This document shows, in pieces, positions 1-12,647 of a stretch of 64,000 nt of DNA. Origin of the DNA: Nymphalis io. Its lineage: Eukaryota > Arthropoda > Insecta > Lepidoptera > Nymphalidae. The notes beneath the pieces were generated by a model. The model did not search any database. It was given only the letters and a program-made list of their open reading frames with translations, and was not told the DNA's origin. Made by a program: the position numbers and the translations under genes. Location of the stretch: the NCBI RefSeq assembly GCF_905147045.1, contig NC_065890.1:930001-994000 (forward strand), in the 5' to 3' direction. Position 1 is the first letter of the stretch. Each line of letters begins with the position of its first letter.

Positions 1-196
1 TACTATGGAAACCAGACAACTGATACTACATATACTACTTTTCTTTTGTAAATACATACTTATATAGATAATTACACCCAGACTCAGGACAAACAGACAT
101 GTTCATGCACGCAAATGTCTGTCCTGGGTGGGTATCGAACCCACAAGCTTTGGCGTGAAAGACAAGTATCTACCAACCACGCCATCCTGCCCGTCC
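1..196 (-). mobile_element. SINE-B copy, cut by the window edge
   Basis: This is the reverse strand of the SINE-B family, which recurs at 28.5, 30.2, 34.6 and 50.6 kb. The tRNA-like head is at the right end, and the 3' tail runs off the left edge of the window. Confidence 0.85.
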
Positions 197-845
197 CTAG
201 CACTATTCTACTGCGCAGGAACAAGAGGATTGGTTGATTTTTTTATAATAATTTAGTAAATAACCAAATTAATGTATTAAAGATAGATGTACAATGTATG
301 TCACCAGTTTCTGTCTATTATATATTTGCGACCATGTACAAAATTGATAGGAATTTCGATTCGTTTAGATAAATTATATTACATAATCTCGATATTATCA
401 AATTAAATAAACAGGTACCAATTATTTGTCGTACTTCGAACGGCTATTGACGTTTGATAAAAAAATCTTTGTTCAATATTGATTGATATTGATAGGTAGT
501 ACTTCAGACGTTATATTTTCTTTTCAGAAATATTCTTATCTTCAGAGCATTAGCACCGTTTCTTTGTAAATGATAAAATTTATAGAGTACCGTTGTACAC
601 GACTTATATGAATGATTTGCAAAAAAAAATTGAATAAGCAACGCTTACGATTATTGGTTATTTATATATTATTGGGTTTCCTTTATGACATACTATATAA
701 ATTGAATATAACTTTGAATAATGATATAAAATAAATTTGTAACAATTTGATCAGTTTAAGCATTTTGCTAATAATCTATTTGCTAAAAACAATCGGCACA
801 AAATCACATTAATTTAAAATTTAAAGGATTACATTATATATATAA
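197..845. other. AT-rich sequence without a visible gene
   Basis: I see no long open frame, splice-bounded coding segment or recognisable repeat here. It is unannotated intergenic or intronic sequence. Confidence 0.6.
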
Positions 846-1122
846 TAATGTCCTCCAGACCGATTTCGACCACGGCGGCCAATCTCAAGAGAGATTAGCC
901 AACTACGCAGGAGATATTATAGTGCACAAGTGTGTACAGGTGCACTCTCTATTCCCTAACTCTCATAATCCGATGGGACGGCAATCCGACACGACCGGAA
1001 AGAGTTCAGGCGCAGGACCAACAGCTTTACGTGCTTTCCGAGGCACGGGAGTGTACACACTTCCAACTTCCAGACTCCGGGCTGCTACTGAGAATTTTTC
1101 TTACAGAAAAACCCAATAACAA
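846..1122 (-). mobile_element. SINE-C copy lacking its tRNA head
   Basis: The sequence matches the body of SINE-C in reverse, from the GGAGGACATTATT-type 3' end to the TTATTGGGTTTTT segment. The tRNA-like promoter head present in the 53.8 kb and 43.2 kb copies is missing, so this copy is 5' truncated. Confidence 0.85.
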
Positions 1123-1359
1123 AAAAATATTATATATATATATAACAAATTATCATATACATATATAAGGAAGAGAGTATAAATTATAAATATGTATATT
1201 ATGAAAAATCTATTGGACATTATAAAAATTATAGTCCAGGGACTCGCGGCACAAAAGGGTTGAGAATTGCTTCTTTATACTCGATTCGTATTACGAATAA
1301 TTTGTGATCAAAACTTTAAATATGAATTGTTTTGATCAAATAATAATAGATATACATAC

Positions 1360-1675
1360 GTAGTTGGCGGTTCATATCGTATATTCGAGTTCACACTGTT
1401 AACGCTTCCAACGTACGCGCTATTCACATACACAAAGTCACTTTTATTTTGTGGCGGACCATGCGTGTTCTGAGGGTATTCCAAGCGCGACCCATATGCG
1501 TCAGGTCGTGTCTTTATGACATCGACACTGATGCTCTGCACACTAGTTGGACCGGGCACCGACATCTCGTCTGTGACCGCCGCCAACGATGCTCGGAGAA
1601 AGACTACTCCACGATATCGAAACTTGATAACAGCTATGATAACAAATGTAGTTGATAATAGGCGCGTTGATGTAC
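1360..1675 (-). CDS. candidate coding exon with a membrane segment
   Basis: The minus strand stays open from a TAA near 1.71 kb past 1,360. It reads like coding sequence: a hydrophobic stretch (STTFVIIAVIKF) near the start, then a hydrophilic region rich in P, S, N and V. An acceptor-like CCAG precedes 1,675 and a donor GTATGT follows 1,360 (phase 2). No ATG opens the hydrophobic part; the first in-frame ATG is at 1,565. One membrane helix followed by a luminal segment would suit a type II Golgi enzyme. The local string FVYVNSAYVGS faintly recalls the start of glycosyltransferase family 92 (DUF23) domains, but the match is short. The other exons would lie left of the window. The surroundings are noticeably poorer in GC. 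This could also be a relic. Confidence 0.4.
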
Positions 1676-2159
1676 CTGGTCGATGTTTTAAGAGCAATGT
1701 GATGGAAAGTATATTTTAACACGAACAAAAAAGGAGTTTAATGTTTTCATGGGTCAAGTTCAAAGAATCAAGTTTCTGGATTCCACCATACCTCGTCGTT
1801 GTCGTTAAAATCGATACATCATCCTGCGTGATATTGGCTATAAATATGTTTAAATAAAATGGCGGCAGTATGACTCCATTTTAAAATTCGGGTCTTTTTT
1901 AATTATAAAATGTTTTTAATAAATAACGGCAAAAATAGAGTTAAATTATTTTATAATAATAAGAGTCAATCGTATTACAATTAACTAAGGGACTGGGATT
2001 TAATTAATTACTATCTGCTTTTGTGCACATACACCCACCTTAAATGTTTCTGCTCCACCCCCGTGGGTATAAATCGGCAGAAATATAATCCCCGCTAGTC
2101 CAAAGGTCACGGATACGGATCCAACACCCTCACAATACATTAGGCACAGTGACCAAATT

Positions 2160-5100
2160 ATGAGATGGTCATCCTCAATCTATGGCTTTTCTCAAGAATA
2201 TCTGTCTACCGCAAAAAGATCAAAAGATCCATATACCATTTCATTTATTGTCGAAAGATCAGTATATTTTCCTTTTTGGCAAACATTTGGGAAAACACGC
2301 CTCCATACTTTGCCCATCCCTATCGTGGGAATACGTCGCTCGCCTCACGTCTCTTTTCCTAATTTCCAAATGGTAGCGCAAATAAGAAATAACGGTCGTT
2401 CAGCGGTGCACACCCCCACCATACCCACGCTGTTTGAGGTCGAGTTTTCTAACATCCGAGGACTCCACGCTAACCTCAACGCTGTCCACCACCATCTCGA
2501 GACAGCACGGCCAGCAATGTTGTTTCTCACGGAGACGCAAATACTCCGCCCTGCCGACACCAGCTACCTTAACTATCCCGGCTACATGCTTGAAGAATCT
2601 TTTAAAGCGAAAGCCGGAGTATGCTTGTTCGTCAGGGCGGATTTTTTTTTTTTTTTTTTATAGAATAGGAAGGAGGACGAGCATATGGGCCACCTGATGG
2701 TAAGTGGTCACCAAACGCCCTTAGACATTGGCATTGTAAGAAATGTCAACCATCGCTTATAGCCAATGCGCCACCAACCTTGGGAACTAAGATTTTATGT
2801 CCCTTGTGCCTGTAATTACACTGGCTCACTCACCCTTCAAACCGGAACACAACAATATCAAGTATTGCTGTTTTGCGGTAGAATATCTGATGAGTGGGTG
2901 GTACCTACCCAGACGAGCTTGCACAAAGCCCTACCACCAGTGAAACGGATGTTTGTTGTCACCGATTGCGCTGCTTGGAGGACCCCTCCTTCTCCATGTT
3001 GGTGGTACGTGTAGACCTGGTTCGTCAGAGTCGAGTCTACGTGTGCCTCTACAGATCCCACAATGGTGACTTGGAGACAAGCCGATTATTCGACCATCTT
3101 AGTCGGGTGACAGATGCTGCGCAAGAGCAGTTTCCTAACGCGGAATTGGTGTTTTTAGGGGATTTTAATGCTCACCATGAATCATGGTTGAAATCCCTCA
3201 AAACTGACCATGCTGGAAGAACTGTTCATGCTTTTGCTCTCACACACGACTTGACCCAACTGGTTGATCAGCCCACCAGGATCCCAGACATTGATGGGCA
3301 AGCGCCTTCTCTACTGGATCTTCTGCTGACTTCTCACCCGGTGGAATATCAGGTTGTGGTTCAAGCTCCACTTGGTTCTTCGGATCACGGCCTTATATCT
3401 TCCAAAGTGCCACAGGCCAAGCTGCCGCCATCAGCGGTATGCAAACGTCGCGTTTGGCACTATAAGTCGGCAGATTGGGACGGTATGCGCGATTACTATG
3501 CGTCAGTCCCTTGGAAGGAACGTTGCTTCAGTGGGAATGACCCGACAGCTAGTGCCGCTGCTGTTGCTGATGAGATCATGTTAGGAATGGAATACTACAT
3601 TCCTAGCTCAGATCTCATCAATAGGGGTACGCGTAACCGTTGGTTCACGCGTGAATGTGCCGACGCTGTATCATCTAAGCAGGCGGCATATCGCGCGTGG
3701 ATCAACGGCTGCATTAGCGGGGCATCTAACATTGACTCACTGATAGCAAACTACAATAAAAATTCCAAGTCCTGTAGGAAGGCATACACGAGAGCGGATG
3801 CACAGCGCATTGTACAGATTGGTCATGACCTTATTTCGCATCCTAGGGGCTCCCGTAGCTTCTGGCGTCTGACCAAGTCTGTGCAAAACAATTTCTGCCA
3901 ACCTTCGCTGCCACCGCTCAGAAATCCGGACGGATCGCTAGCTCACAGTCCGCAGGAGAAAGCCGACCTCCTGGCTAAACTCTTTGCCGACAACTCTGTG
4001 ATCGATGATTGTAGTGCGCAGCCACCAACAATACTTTCATGTGGCCACACGATGCCTGACATCAAAATCAGGCAACGTGATGTGCGTGCGGAGCTGCAAT
4101 CACTCGATATACGGAAAGCTAGCGGTCCCGATGGAATACCAGCCATTGTGCTGAAGAAGTGCGCGGCGGAGCTGTCTCCTGTGTTAACGCGCCTGTTCCA
4201 ACTTTCTCTCTCTTCGGGATGTGTGCCGGAGGCTTGGAGAAGAGCTAATGTGCAAGCGGTTCCCAAAAAAGGGGATCGGTCTGACCCGGCAAATTATCGG
4301 CCAATAGCTATCACCTCAGTACTTTGTAAGGTGATGGAACGGATTTTAAACAACCAACTGATCCATTACCTAGAAGATCACTGTCTAATTAATGATCGTC
4401 AGTACGGGTTTCGACCAAAACGGTCCACAGGTGATCTTCTAGCGTACGTAACGCACCTCTGGGGTGAAGCTATCGACAAGCATGGAGAATCGTTGGCTGT
4501 CAGCCTCGATATCTCCAAGGCTTTCGACAGGGTCTGGCACAGAAGTCTTCTCTCCAAGCTACCGGCATATGGTCTGCCTGCTCAGCTATGCACCTGGATT
4601 GCCAGCTTCCTACACAAGCGTAGCCTTCGTGTTTTAGTAGATGGTTGCGCTTCACAATTCTATGTAGTGAATGCTGGCGTCCCCCAGGGATCTGTGCTAT
4701 CTCCCACACGCTTTCTTTTGCATATCAATGATATGCTCTCTCTTGGGGACATACATTGCTATGCAGATGATAGTACAGTGCATGGTGGATACCACGGACG
4801 CGCAGTGGCTGGGCGGGCGGAAACTGAGGAGAGGCGGGAGAATCTTGTTATTGAGCTTGATAGGACATTAGAGCTCATCGCCAAATGGGGTTCTGATAAT
4901 CTTGTTGAGCTTAATGCCAAGAAAACACAGGTGTGCGCTCTCACAGCGAAAAAGTCACCATTTTACCCTCATCCCTCCCTCTGTGGCACACCGCTGATGA
5001 TACAAAGCAAAATCGCCATGCTGGGGATGGACGTTCGCTGCGACCTTAGTCCAAGGGATTACATCGAGGCTATTATAAAAACAGCTTCACGAAAACTCGG

Positions 5101-5617
5101 AGTTCTGAACAAGGTGCGGCGTTTTTTCACGCCACAACAACTGTGCCTGTTATACAAAACACAGGTACGGTCTTGCGTTGAATATTGCTCGCACCTTTGG
5201 GATGGCTCCGCTAAGTACCTTATGGAGGCCTTGGACCGGTTGCAGCGACGTGCAGTACGCATTATTGGCGACGTAAAGGTCACAAACACCCTTGAACCTT
5301 TACAATTGCGTCGTGAGATAGCAGCACTGAGCGCTTTCTATCGTCTGTATCACGGCGAGTGCTCTGAGGAATTATTATCTCTAATTCCTGCTTCCCCCTT
5401 CCTTCTTAAGTCCACGCGAGCTGGTTCTCGATGTCACCGCCTAACTGTGACATCAATTCCATCGCGCACAAAGAAATTTGGCAACTTCTTTCTTTGTCGC
5501 ACTACCAAAGAATGGAATTCCTTACCAGCTCACGTGTTCCCCTCCTCTTACAACCCGGGTTCCTTCAAACGAGGCGTGAAGAGGCATCTTGCGGGCCGGC
5601 AAGGCGGGGACGGCTAG
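2160..5617 (+). pseudogene. LINE ORF2 (endonuclease-reverse transcriptase) split by a SINE
   Basis: The ORF starts at ATG 2,160, or possibly an inner ATG at 2,370, and is open to 2,642. After the SINE it resumes at 2,951 and runs open to the stop at 5,615-5,617. Removing 2,643-2,950 (308 bp: SINE plus one copy of the 5-bp duplication) rejoins the frame exactly, with no other stop or frameshift. Endonuclease motifs are LTET before the insertion, then LGDFNAHHESW near 3.16 kb and SSDHGLI near 3.38 kb. Reverse transcriptase motifs are NYRPIA, YGFRPKRST, LDISKAFDRVWH, AGVPQGSVLSP and the catalytic YADD at 4,760-4,771. A C-terminal region with clustered Cys/His (CVEYCSHLWDG) follows. The rest of the protein is unbroken, so the SINE is what inactivated this copy. 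Confidence 0.9.
2643..2945 (-). mobile_element. SINE-A inserted in the LINE ORF
   Basis: This is a near full-length SINE-A in reverse, beginning with a poly-T run (its A tail) and ending near CCACCAGTG. The 5-bp sequence CGGAT occurs on both sides (2,638-2,642 and 2,946-2,950), consistent with a target-site duplication. Confidence 0.9.
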
Positions 5618-5730
5618 TACAGAACATTCTTCCCGACTGTACTGGCCGTCGTCGCGTTTGGACTCTACTACCACTTACCATTTTATATGCCATCCCGGGG
5701 CATATAAAAAAAAAAAAAAGTTATGTTTAC

Positions 5731-5974
5731 TGTTGGTAGGGCTTTGTGCAAGCTCGTCTGGGTAGGTACCACTCAATCATCAGATATTCTACCGTAAAAC
5801 AGCAGTACTTGGTATTGTTGTGTTCCGGTTTGACGGGTGAGTGAGTCAGTGTAATTACATGCACAAGTGACATAACATCTGAGTACCAAAGGTTAGCGGC
5901 GCATTGGCGATGTAAGCGATGGTTAACATTTCTTACAATGACAATTTCTGTGGGCTTTAGTGACCACTTAAAAA
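5731..5974 (+). mobile_element. SINE-A copy
   Basis: It begins GGTAGGGCTTTGTGCAAG and follows the family to TGACCACTTA. The last 40 bases and the A tail have been lost or have diverged. Confidence 0.85.
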
Positions 5975-6174
5975 AACTCCTCGACAATAATTGAAATCGT
6001 TTTAGTTAAATTATTTATAGATATTTTTTAAATATAGACCAGAATTATGTTCCTGCAACATATATATCTCATATATTAAATATGTATAAGATAACACACA
6101 TATAGATGTAGATCTATATGTGTGTTTATTAAATGAAATTGCAGTCATACAATTTTATAGATATGTATGTGTCT

Positions 6175-6595
6175 CAGGTCGAAAGTCTTTGACCACTGTG
6201 TGTTGCCAGTGATGACTTATGGATTAGACACGTGGTCGCTCACTATGGGCCTTTAAGAAGGCTCAAGGTCACTCAAAGAGCAATGGAGATGGCTATGCTC
6301 GGAGTTTTTCTGAGAGATCGAATTATAAATGATGAAATCCGCAGGCGAACAAAAGTAACCGTCATAGCCCAAAGAATTGCTAAATACATGAAGTGGCAGT
6401 GGACGGAGCACATCGCTCGCAGAACTGACGGCCGCTGGGGCAGAAAGATTCTCGAGTGGTGACCAGGAACCGGAAGACTCAGCGTGGGCAGGCCCCCTAA
6501 AAGGTGGACTGACGACATAAAAAGAGTCGCGGGAAGCCGTTGGATGCGGGCAGCGCAAGACTCTGAGAAAGAAAAATATAGAGAAAGAAAGAAAT
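6175..6595 (+). pseudogene. RTE-type LINE, 3' end of reverse transcriptase ORF
   Basis: The translation reads as the C-terminal part of an RTE-clade reverse transcriptase, with VMTYGLDTWSL, RAMEMAMLGV and GRPPKRWTDDIKR in that order. A stop codon interrupts the frame near 6,460 before the GRPPKRW block. It is 5' truncated, and the rest of the element is absent. Confidence 0.85.
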
Positions 6596-6599
6596 AGAC

Positions 6600-8340
6600 A
6601 TACATATATATAGTTATGTTAATTTCGATATTATCTTATCGTAAGTCTACCGACGTATATACACTGATTTGTAGATTTAGTCATTTCATATTTTGCCTTT
6701 TGATTAACGATTATATTACTTATTACAAAAGAGCGCATACACGACTATGAATCACCCATATTCATAATCGCATCATTACGTATTTACATATGCGCTCTTT
6801 TCACTTGCACTGACTCGTGATTGCTATACAATCACTAACGTATAGAAAACCCTATCTTGAATAATAATTGAAAAAATGTATAAAATATGTTAACGAATGT
6901 TCAACAGGATCTACCAACCCGATTTGATAATAATTTTTTTTGAATGATTTGTTCATTTCATAGAGAAAGGTTATAGAGTAGTATCTTTAATGAGTCTATA
7001 GTTAGATTTCATTTTAATTTTAATTTTTTTAGTGAAGACTTAAATAGAGAAATACTAATAATATTACATGATAATATTACAACAATGAAAAAATAATTAA
7101 TTTAAAAACAAATAATGTGTAGTGCAGGACCTTATTTTGTAGTAAAAAAAACCATATTAATTATTTAATTACACAATTTGGTCAGGTTAGTATATAATAA
7201 ATAATAAATAAATTTGTTATTAACCTGTTTCTATTTTTAAAAGATGTACCAGAGGGCGACCTTACCTCCATTACGAAGATCTCTTCCAGGCAACCTTAAG
7301 ATAAGAAACAAAAGGAAGAAGAAGTGTAGGAGTGTACACGAAATAAATATATTGCAATTACAATCAGATTAAAAATAAATTAATATATAGACACACATAC
7401 ATATGTATGTAGGTAGGCATTCGTTTTATTTCAAAAAAAAATATCATCAACAATAATAATTTACTGAGTTATCCTGAAACATTCGAAAAAGCCGTGTGTA
7501 TAAAATAGTCCGTTATACATACTAAATCGTCGAAACCAAAATTGGACAATCAGAAAAACTCCACTGGCAAACGAGATGAGTCCAGACTCGCATTCATTAG
7601 TTATACCCTACATGGTCAAGATCCCATCGAATGCGTTAACTGGTAACTTCTACGTAATAAGCGTTACAGACGTTTTTCTTTCGATCGGGGACTTATTAGC
7701 TACGTGAACAACCAGCTTCAGACCAATATGGCTTGAGTTAGGATTAATGAAGGAGTATGTTTTGATCTCTAATTAGATAGGTATCTTATATGTCATGTTA
7801 AATATGACGATGCGATGTGTTCGACATATTGATTGGTACATTTATGTGACTTTTTATTAAGTAATCCAAGTTGTTTCATGAAAAAAACTAATACTTCAAG
7901 ATATATTATTTTATAGAAGTGATTATAATTAAATCTAATAGATATAAAATAAAAGTACTCAATGTTGATTAAGTGTAATGGTAAAATAAAAAAAACATGA
8001 TACATTAAATAAATATTTAAGCTATTCAAAAAGTGTTTTTAAACAATTTACTTCAAAAAGTAACGTTATAAAAACAAATAAGCGTGAAGTTACTTAAATC
8101 TAAAATATTAAACTCCAGTTTTAGTAACATACCAATTTGAAATTTGAACCTGATAAATAATATGATATATAAATATATCATTACGTATCATTAACGTATA
8201 TTTGAAATAATAATATAGGTATAGAATTAATAACGGATATTTTCAATGATTTGTTATATTTACTAACTATGTTTTGTATGTTAATAAAACCTCAAATATT
8301 CTCTTTACATATTGAACAAAATATATTTTGCGATTAGCAA
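6600..8340. other. AT-rich sequence, no gene seen
   Basis: Apart from the Tail-K fragment at 7,240-7,330, I see only low-complexity AT-rich sequence with no coding signal. Confidence 0.6.
7240..7330 (-). repeat. Tail-K LINE 3' fragment
   Basis: The reverse complement contains GGTTGCCTGGAAGAGAT followed by TAAGGTCGCC and ACATCTTTT. The same blocks, in the same order, occur on the + strand at 16.74-16.80 kb. Confidence 0.6.
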
Positions 8341-10240
8341 AGCAAAATCGTTTATAGTTCTCGGTTGTAAACGCTTTGTAGTGTGAAATCGAAGCCTTAA
8401 TTGGTTCTCGTGATCAAAACCTCTCGCAGCTCCGGCTTCAATTTGATTGGTCACTGAATCCATTATTTAAATTCCTCTAACAAAGCTTGCGTGGTGTCCA
8501 CCACCAGCGTCTTATATATGCAACCAACAACCCTGTAATTTGGTTTGATATTCTGCGGCGATTACTACTGTTGTTTAAATTCTACTTTCAAATCACGGCT
8601 CTTATTTAAATTTCTTCAAATTTTAGTCGAATAATTTACTAGCATCATATAATTACCAAAGATAATATATTTTAAGAATATATACCCGTATTATGAAATA
8701 TCTTGTATAATCATTCATTTCGTGTTTTTCGGTAGTCAATTCGTAGTCAAATGTTACTTTTATTTTTACTTCATTTGTTTTGACACTTGGAACAGAACCT
8801 CAAAGAATTATCTTGCAGTATAAAAATTGATAATTGAGCTGTTTTATCGCCCCAAACAGATCTACGCAAAGTTCTACAACCGGTAAATACTTGTGTATAT
8901 ATATAATATATTCAATGTTAATTTATTAAACATGGCTAATATATTGATTAGTTCCCTGGGAACGCTACATTCATTGACACATGTGGTCCGCCTATTGCCG
9001 AACAAAAAGCGCAAATATTTTATTAGTCTCTAATCCCAAATTATATATTTGTGCTGTTTACAGTTAAAATAGTATCTTGGGGGTAATAGCATAAAAACAT
9101 TTCTACAAACATTTTAAATATCCTGACTTTTCATCCGCCCATGTGTCATCATAGGAGTGTGGTTCATTTTTCGTTCAAAAAATTGTAATTGCGATTCAAC
9201 GGAAATATTATTGTTATTAATTTACGGATTAATTATACAGCTATTTTGATTTGTATGTACTCATTTAGGTTCTTAAAGAGATTGTAGATTATACAAATGA
9301 AACGAAAAGGCCAACAAATTCTCAGCAACCAGCGGTCTGAAGTGGTAGCGGATATATCATCAGTCGCAGCTATAGTTTTATTTATTTAACATTGTTCCCA
9401 CAGCAAAGCGCGCCTTGTCTTGCGTTAATAGCGGTGCCACGATCAAAACTAATTGCCTGAAAGTGTGAGCTACTGTTTTCTTGTCCGTTTTGTTTGCTCT
9501 CTTAATGGCTGCTCTGGCGCCCTCCGTTTCTAGATGGAATGTTTTAAATGGTTAAGTGCTCGTCAAATGATTGCCACGTTGAATGAGATAAACGCTATAC
9601 TTTGAGTTTTATTACGGTATATTGTGTGATGGGAATTTTTACGTGTTTTTTATTTTATATGTACATAGATATTAATGAGTTGATTTTATCTGGAATGGTT
9701 TTTTTAATCGTATTCATTGCATTTCCTGTACTTTAATAATTTTCTATCTATTCGTAGGTATATCTACAATTTGATTGGATTTTTTTGACATTTTGGGTAA
9801 TTTAGGAAAACCACTTTCTCAAATGCAAAGATTGAAAATTCTGATCGTTTCCGGGTATTGTGAATAGAATTGTTACATGGGATTACTCTATTTAATGAGG
9901 TATTTCGTTTATGACAGGGTATAAAAATAATTTTATTTAATAATTAAGATGCCTGTCTGATTTAATTGGTGTAAAATGGTAAATACTGAGTTTTGGTAGG
10001 TTTTTCTTGGTAATAACTATGTTTTGTTAGAACATACGTTTATAACTTTACATTAGGTTCACAATACTTAAAAGATTATTGCCAAGTTGAATAAAGCGTA
10101 ATATTTTGATGGCGATGACATGAAAATATCATTATGCTTAAAATAATTACATAATGTAGTGTTAAGAAAAAAAATTTCAATAAAAAAAACTCTTTTGAAA
10201 TATTAAATAAAATTAATATTTTAATTCTTTTGTTTTTCAG
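8341..10240. other. probable upstream laminin intron
   Basis: The LN exon at 10,241 needs earlier exons encoding the signal peptide and first half of the LN domain. I see none between 8.3 and 10.24 kb, nor elsewhere to the left. The sequence ends in a good acceptor (TTGTTTTTCAG). Confidence 0.5.
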
Positions 10241-10504
10241 AAAATGGAGCTACTTCACGTTATAATAAAATCTGGCCCGTCTCCGCGTCCTCTGGCTTGG
10301 TCTCTTGAAGTCTCCTCCACGGAAAATGGCGATGATTGGCGGATGGTCCGAGCGTTTGGTGACAGGGACCACTGCCGTAAATTATGGGATCTTAGACCTG
10401 AACGACGAAGGAGAAAAGCGAGAGGAGTAAAAAGAACTAGCCGAGCCGAGAAGCCATCTTGCTCAACGCAGTTTATCAGCTCTAAGCCACTTGAAAACGG
10501 AGAG
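10241..10504 (+). CDS. wb: laminin alpha exon: LN domain, middle part
   Basis: Acceptor TTTTTCAG, donor GAG|GTTAGT, phase 0 at both ends, 88 codons. Diagnostic LN motifs are VIIKSGPSPRPLAWSLE and, near the end, CSTQFISSKPLENGE. An arginine-rich stretch (RPERRRRKARG) replaces the usual loop before the cysteine. Confidence 0.92.
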
Positions 10505-12601
10505 GTTAGTAAAATTAAACTAAACGCCGATGATGATTACATGTCTCATTATGTTTGATGAAAATAATATCTGCTGATGCCGGTTCTACATTCCGACTCA
10601 GTGGTAGCTTTACACTGAATTTAATTTTGTAGAATGATTCAAAAGTATTTGTCAAAGGCTATTTAACTAAAACATATATTGATTTTAATTTCAAATTGTG
10701 TGTATGTATATGGATAGTTGACACAGCAATTATGTGTACCAAATAAATGTTTAAAAATGGAAGGAAGAAATACCTTTAGAAATATCTAAATTCGAATTTA
10801 CAATTAATGAAGCTCATAAAAGATTTACTATTTAAAAAAAAACTGTGAACGATAACTGAGCTATATAAACTTTTTTAAGTGGAAATTATCTTAATATTAA
10901 TATTTATTTAGTTTTTAATGTTCACTGGTATCTATAGGTATGTTATATGAGCGCGTGTTGCACCAACGTCCATTATGTGTGGTTGTGATTGATATGGTTT
11001 ACAAGTACTCAGTTGGATCGATATTTCTTTTAAATATTAACTACTTAATTTCTTGCTGATCTTTATTCCGTAGAATCTACATTATAAACTAGTGGCAGCG
11101 TTTGACGATTCGAAAGTACTTGTAAAAGTACCTATATTTAAATAAAAATATATGATTTAATGGCTGAGGAACGTATATAGCACAAAAAGACATTTTTCTT
11201 ATATAATTTATAGGTCTAGATTTTGTTAATTAATGCCTAATAACTTCATGTATCTAAGTAATCCTGTGTCAACACTGAATGCGCCGTGATAGGGCCTATG
11301 GCGGGCGTGAGCGTGGGGCCGCACGGTAGCCACTGTGACGAGCGAGCTGCTATAGCGATAAGACTTATTTCAGGTTTTATAAACTATGGACGAGGTTTTG
11401 ATATTTTTATATGATAGTCCGATCCTCGACGACAGTCCGATCGGGCGACAAGACCAACCTGGTTTGATACCACCGCCAACCGTGCATTAGCTCGCTTGTT
11501 GCTTAGACCCGTAGTGTAGCCATAAAGCGCGGATAGGAACCTTTGAAAACTACGCGCGCTAACTCGCTCGGGCCCGTCGCGCTCGGCGCCTTAGTCACTA
11601 CACTATGGACGCAAACGGCGGTTTCATAAGTTTGATACTTCGCGCCCGTCGTCGCAACCGCGATAGGCCGTCAATGTGGACGCATACTAAGTAAGCGAGC
11701 GTTCACACGTAATATAAAATCAAACGCCAACTGTCAGTGTTCTACACATATTAATCTAATCGTTTACACCAAACCAAAAATACACTATAACGCTGTGCGA
11801 AGTCACTGACTCTCGGTGACCTATTGTAATACGTCCCTATGCACTACAGATACTGATTGGCTACTTAGCAGAACCGCTCCTCAATTAGTGGCTTAGCTTA
11901 CGCATAGTATGTTCATACTAGGACTGAAAGAGAGCCTGCTAACAGTCGGCGGCTGACTTTGCATTAGTTGTGAACGCTCGCTAACAGCCTATATGACCCA
12001 CGGCTGGCCTAAAGCCTCCTTTCTATACAAGGAGACGTTTTGATGTTTATTCCACCACGCTACTGTAATGAGGATCGATGTACACATGTGTCAGAATTTC
12101 ATCCGACACATGCAGGTTGTCTCGCGATGATTTCCTTCACCATCGAGTATGAGATGACTTATAAACACAATAATTAGATTTCTTTAATTAACGTCTAATA
12201 GCTTAAGGTACTTTTATTATAAATATTCTTAACATAGTAGTCAATAATGTGATAATATATCAAAGTGCGGGAGTTTAGCTTATCAGTAAGCAATATTGAT
12301 ATGAATGACGCATAGATTGAGTCATAAAATATATTTTACAAGTTAACAAAACACAAGTTAAAGAAACACAATATTATAATTTTTTTTTTTTTATAGAATA
12401 GGAAGGCGGACGAGCATATGGGCCACCTGATGGTAAGTGGTCACCAACGCTCTTAGACATTGGCATTGTAAGAAATGTCAACCATCGCTTACATATCCAA
12501 TGCGCCACCAACCTTGGGAACTAAGATTTTATGTCCCTTGTGCCTGTAATTACACTGGCTCACTCACCCTTCAAACCGGAACACAAAGCCCTACCACCAG
12601 T

Positions 12602-12647
<46 letters not shown>

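Larger units (their letters stand above)
1980..5718 (+). mobile_element. CR1/Jockey-group non-LTR retrotransposon (LINE)
   Basis: The element contains an apurinic-type endonuclease followed by a reverse transcriptase and ends in an A-rich tail (5,706-5,719). It resembles butterfly CR1-like families such as Zenon, but I assign that from memory only. No ORF1 is visible upstream, so the copy is probably 5' truncated. The left boundary is approximate because I could not find a target-site duplication for the LINE itself. A SINE-A interrupts it at 2,643-2,945, and another SINE-A follows directly at 5,731. Confidence 0.85.

Noticed and set aside
6232..6462. host protein-coding gene
   Set aside because: The translation is the C-terminal part of an RTE reverse transcriptase, interrupted by a stop and 5' truncated.
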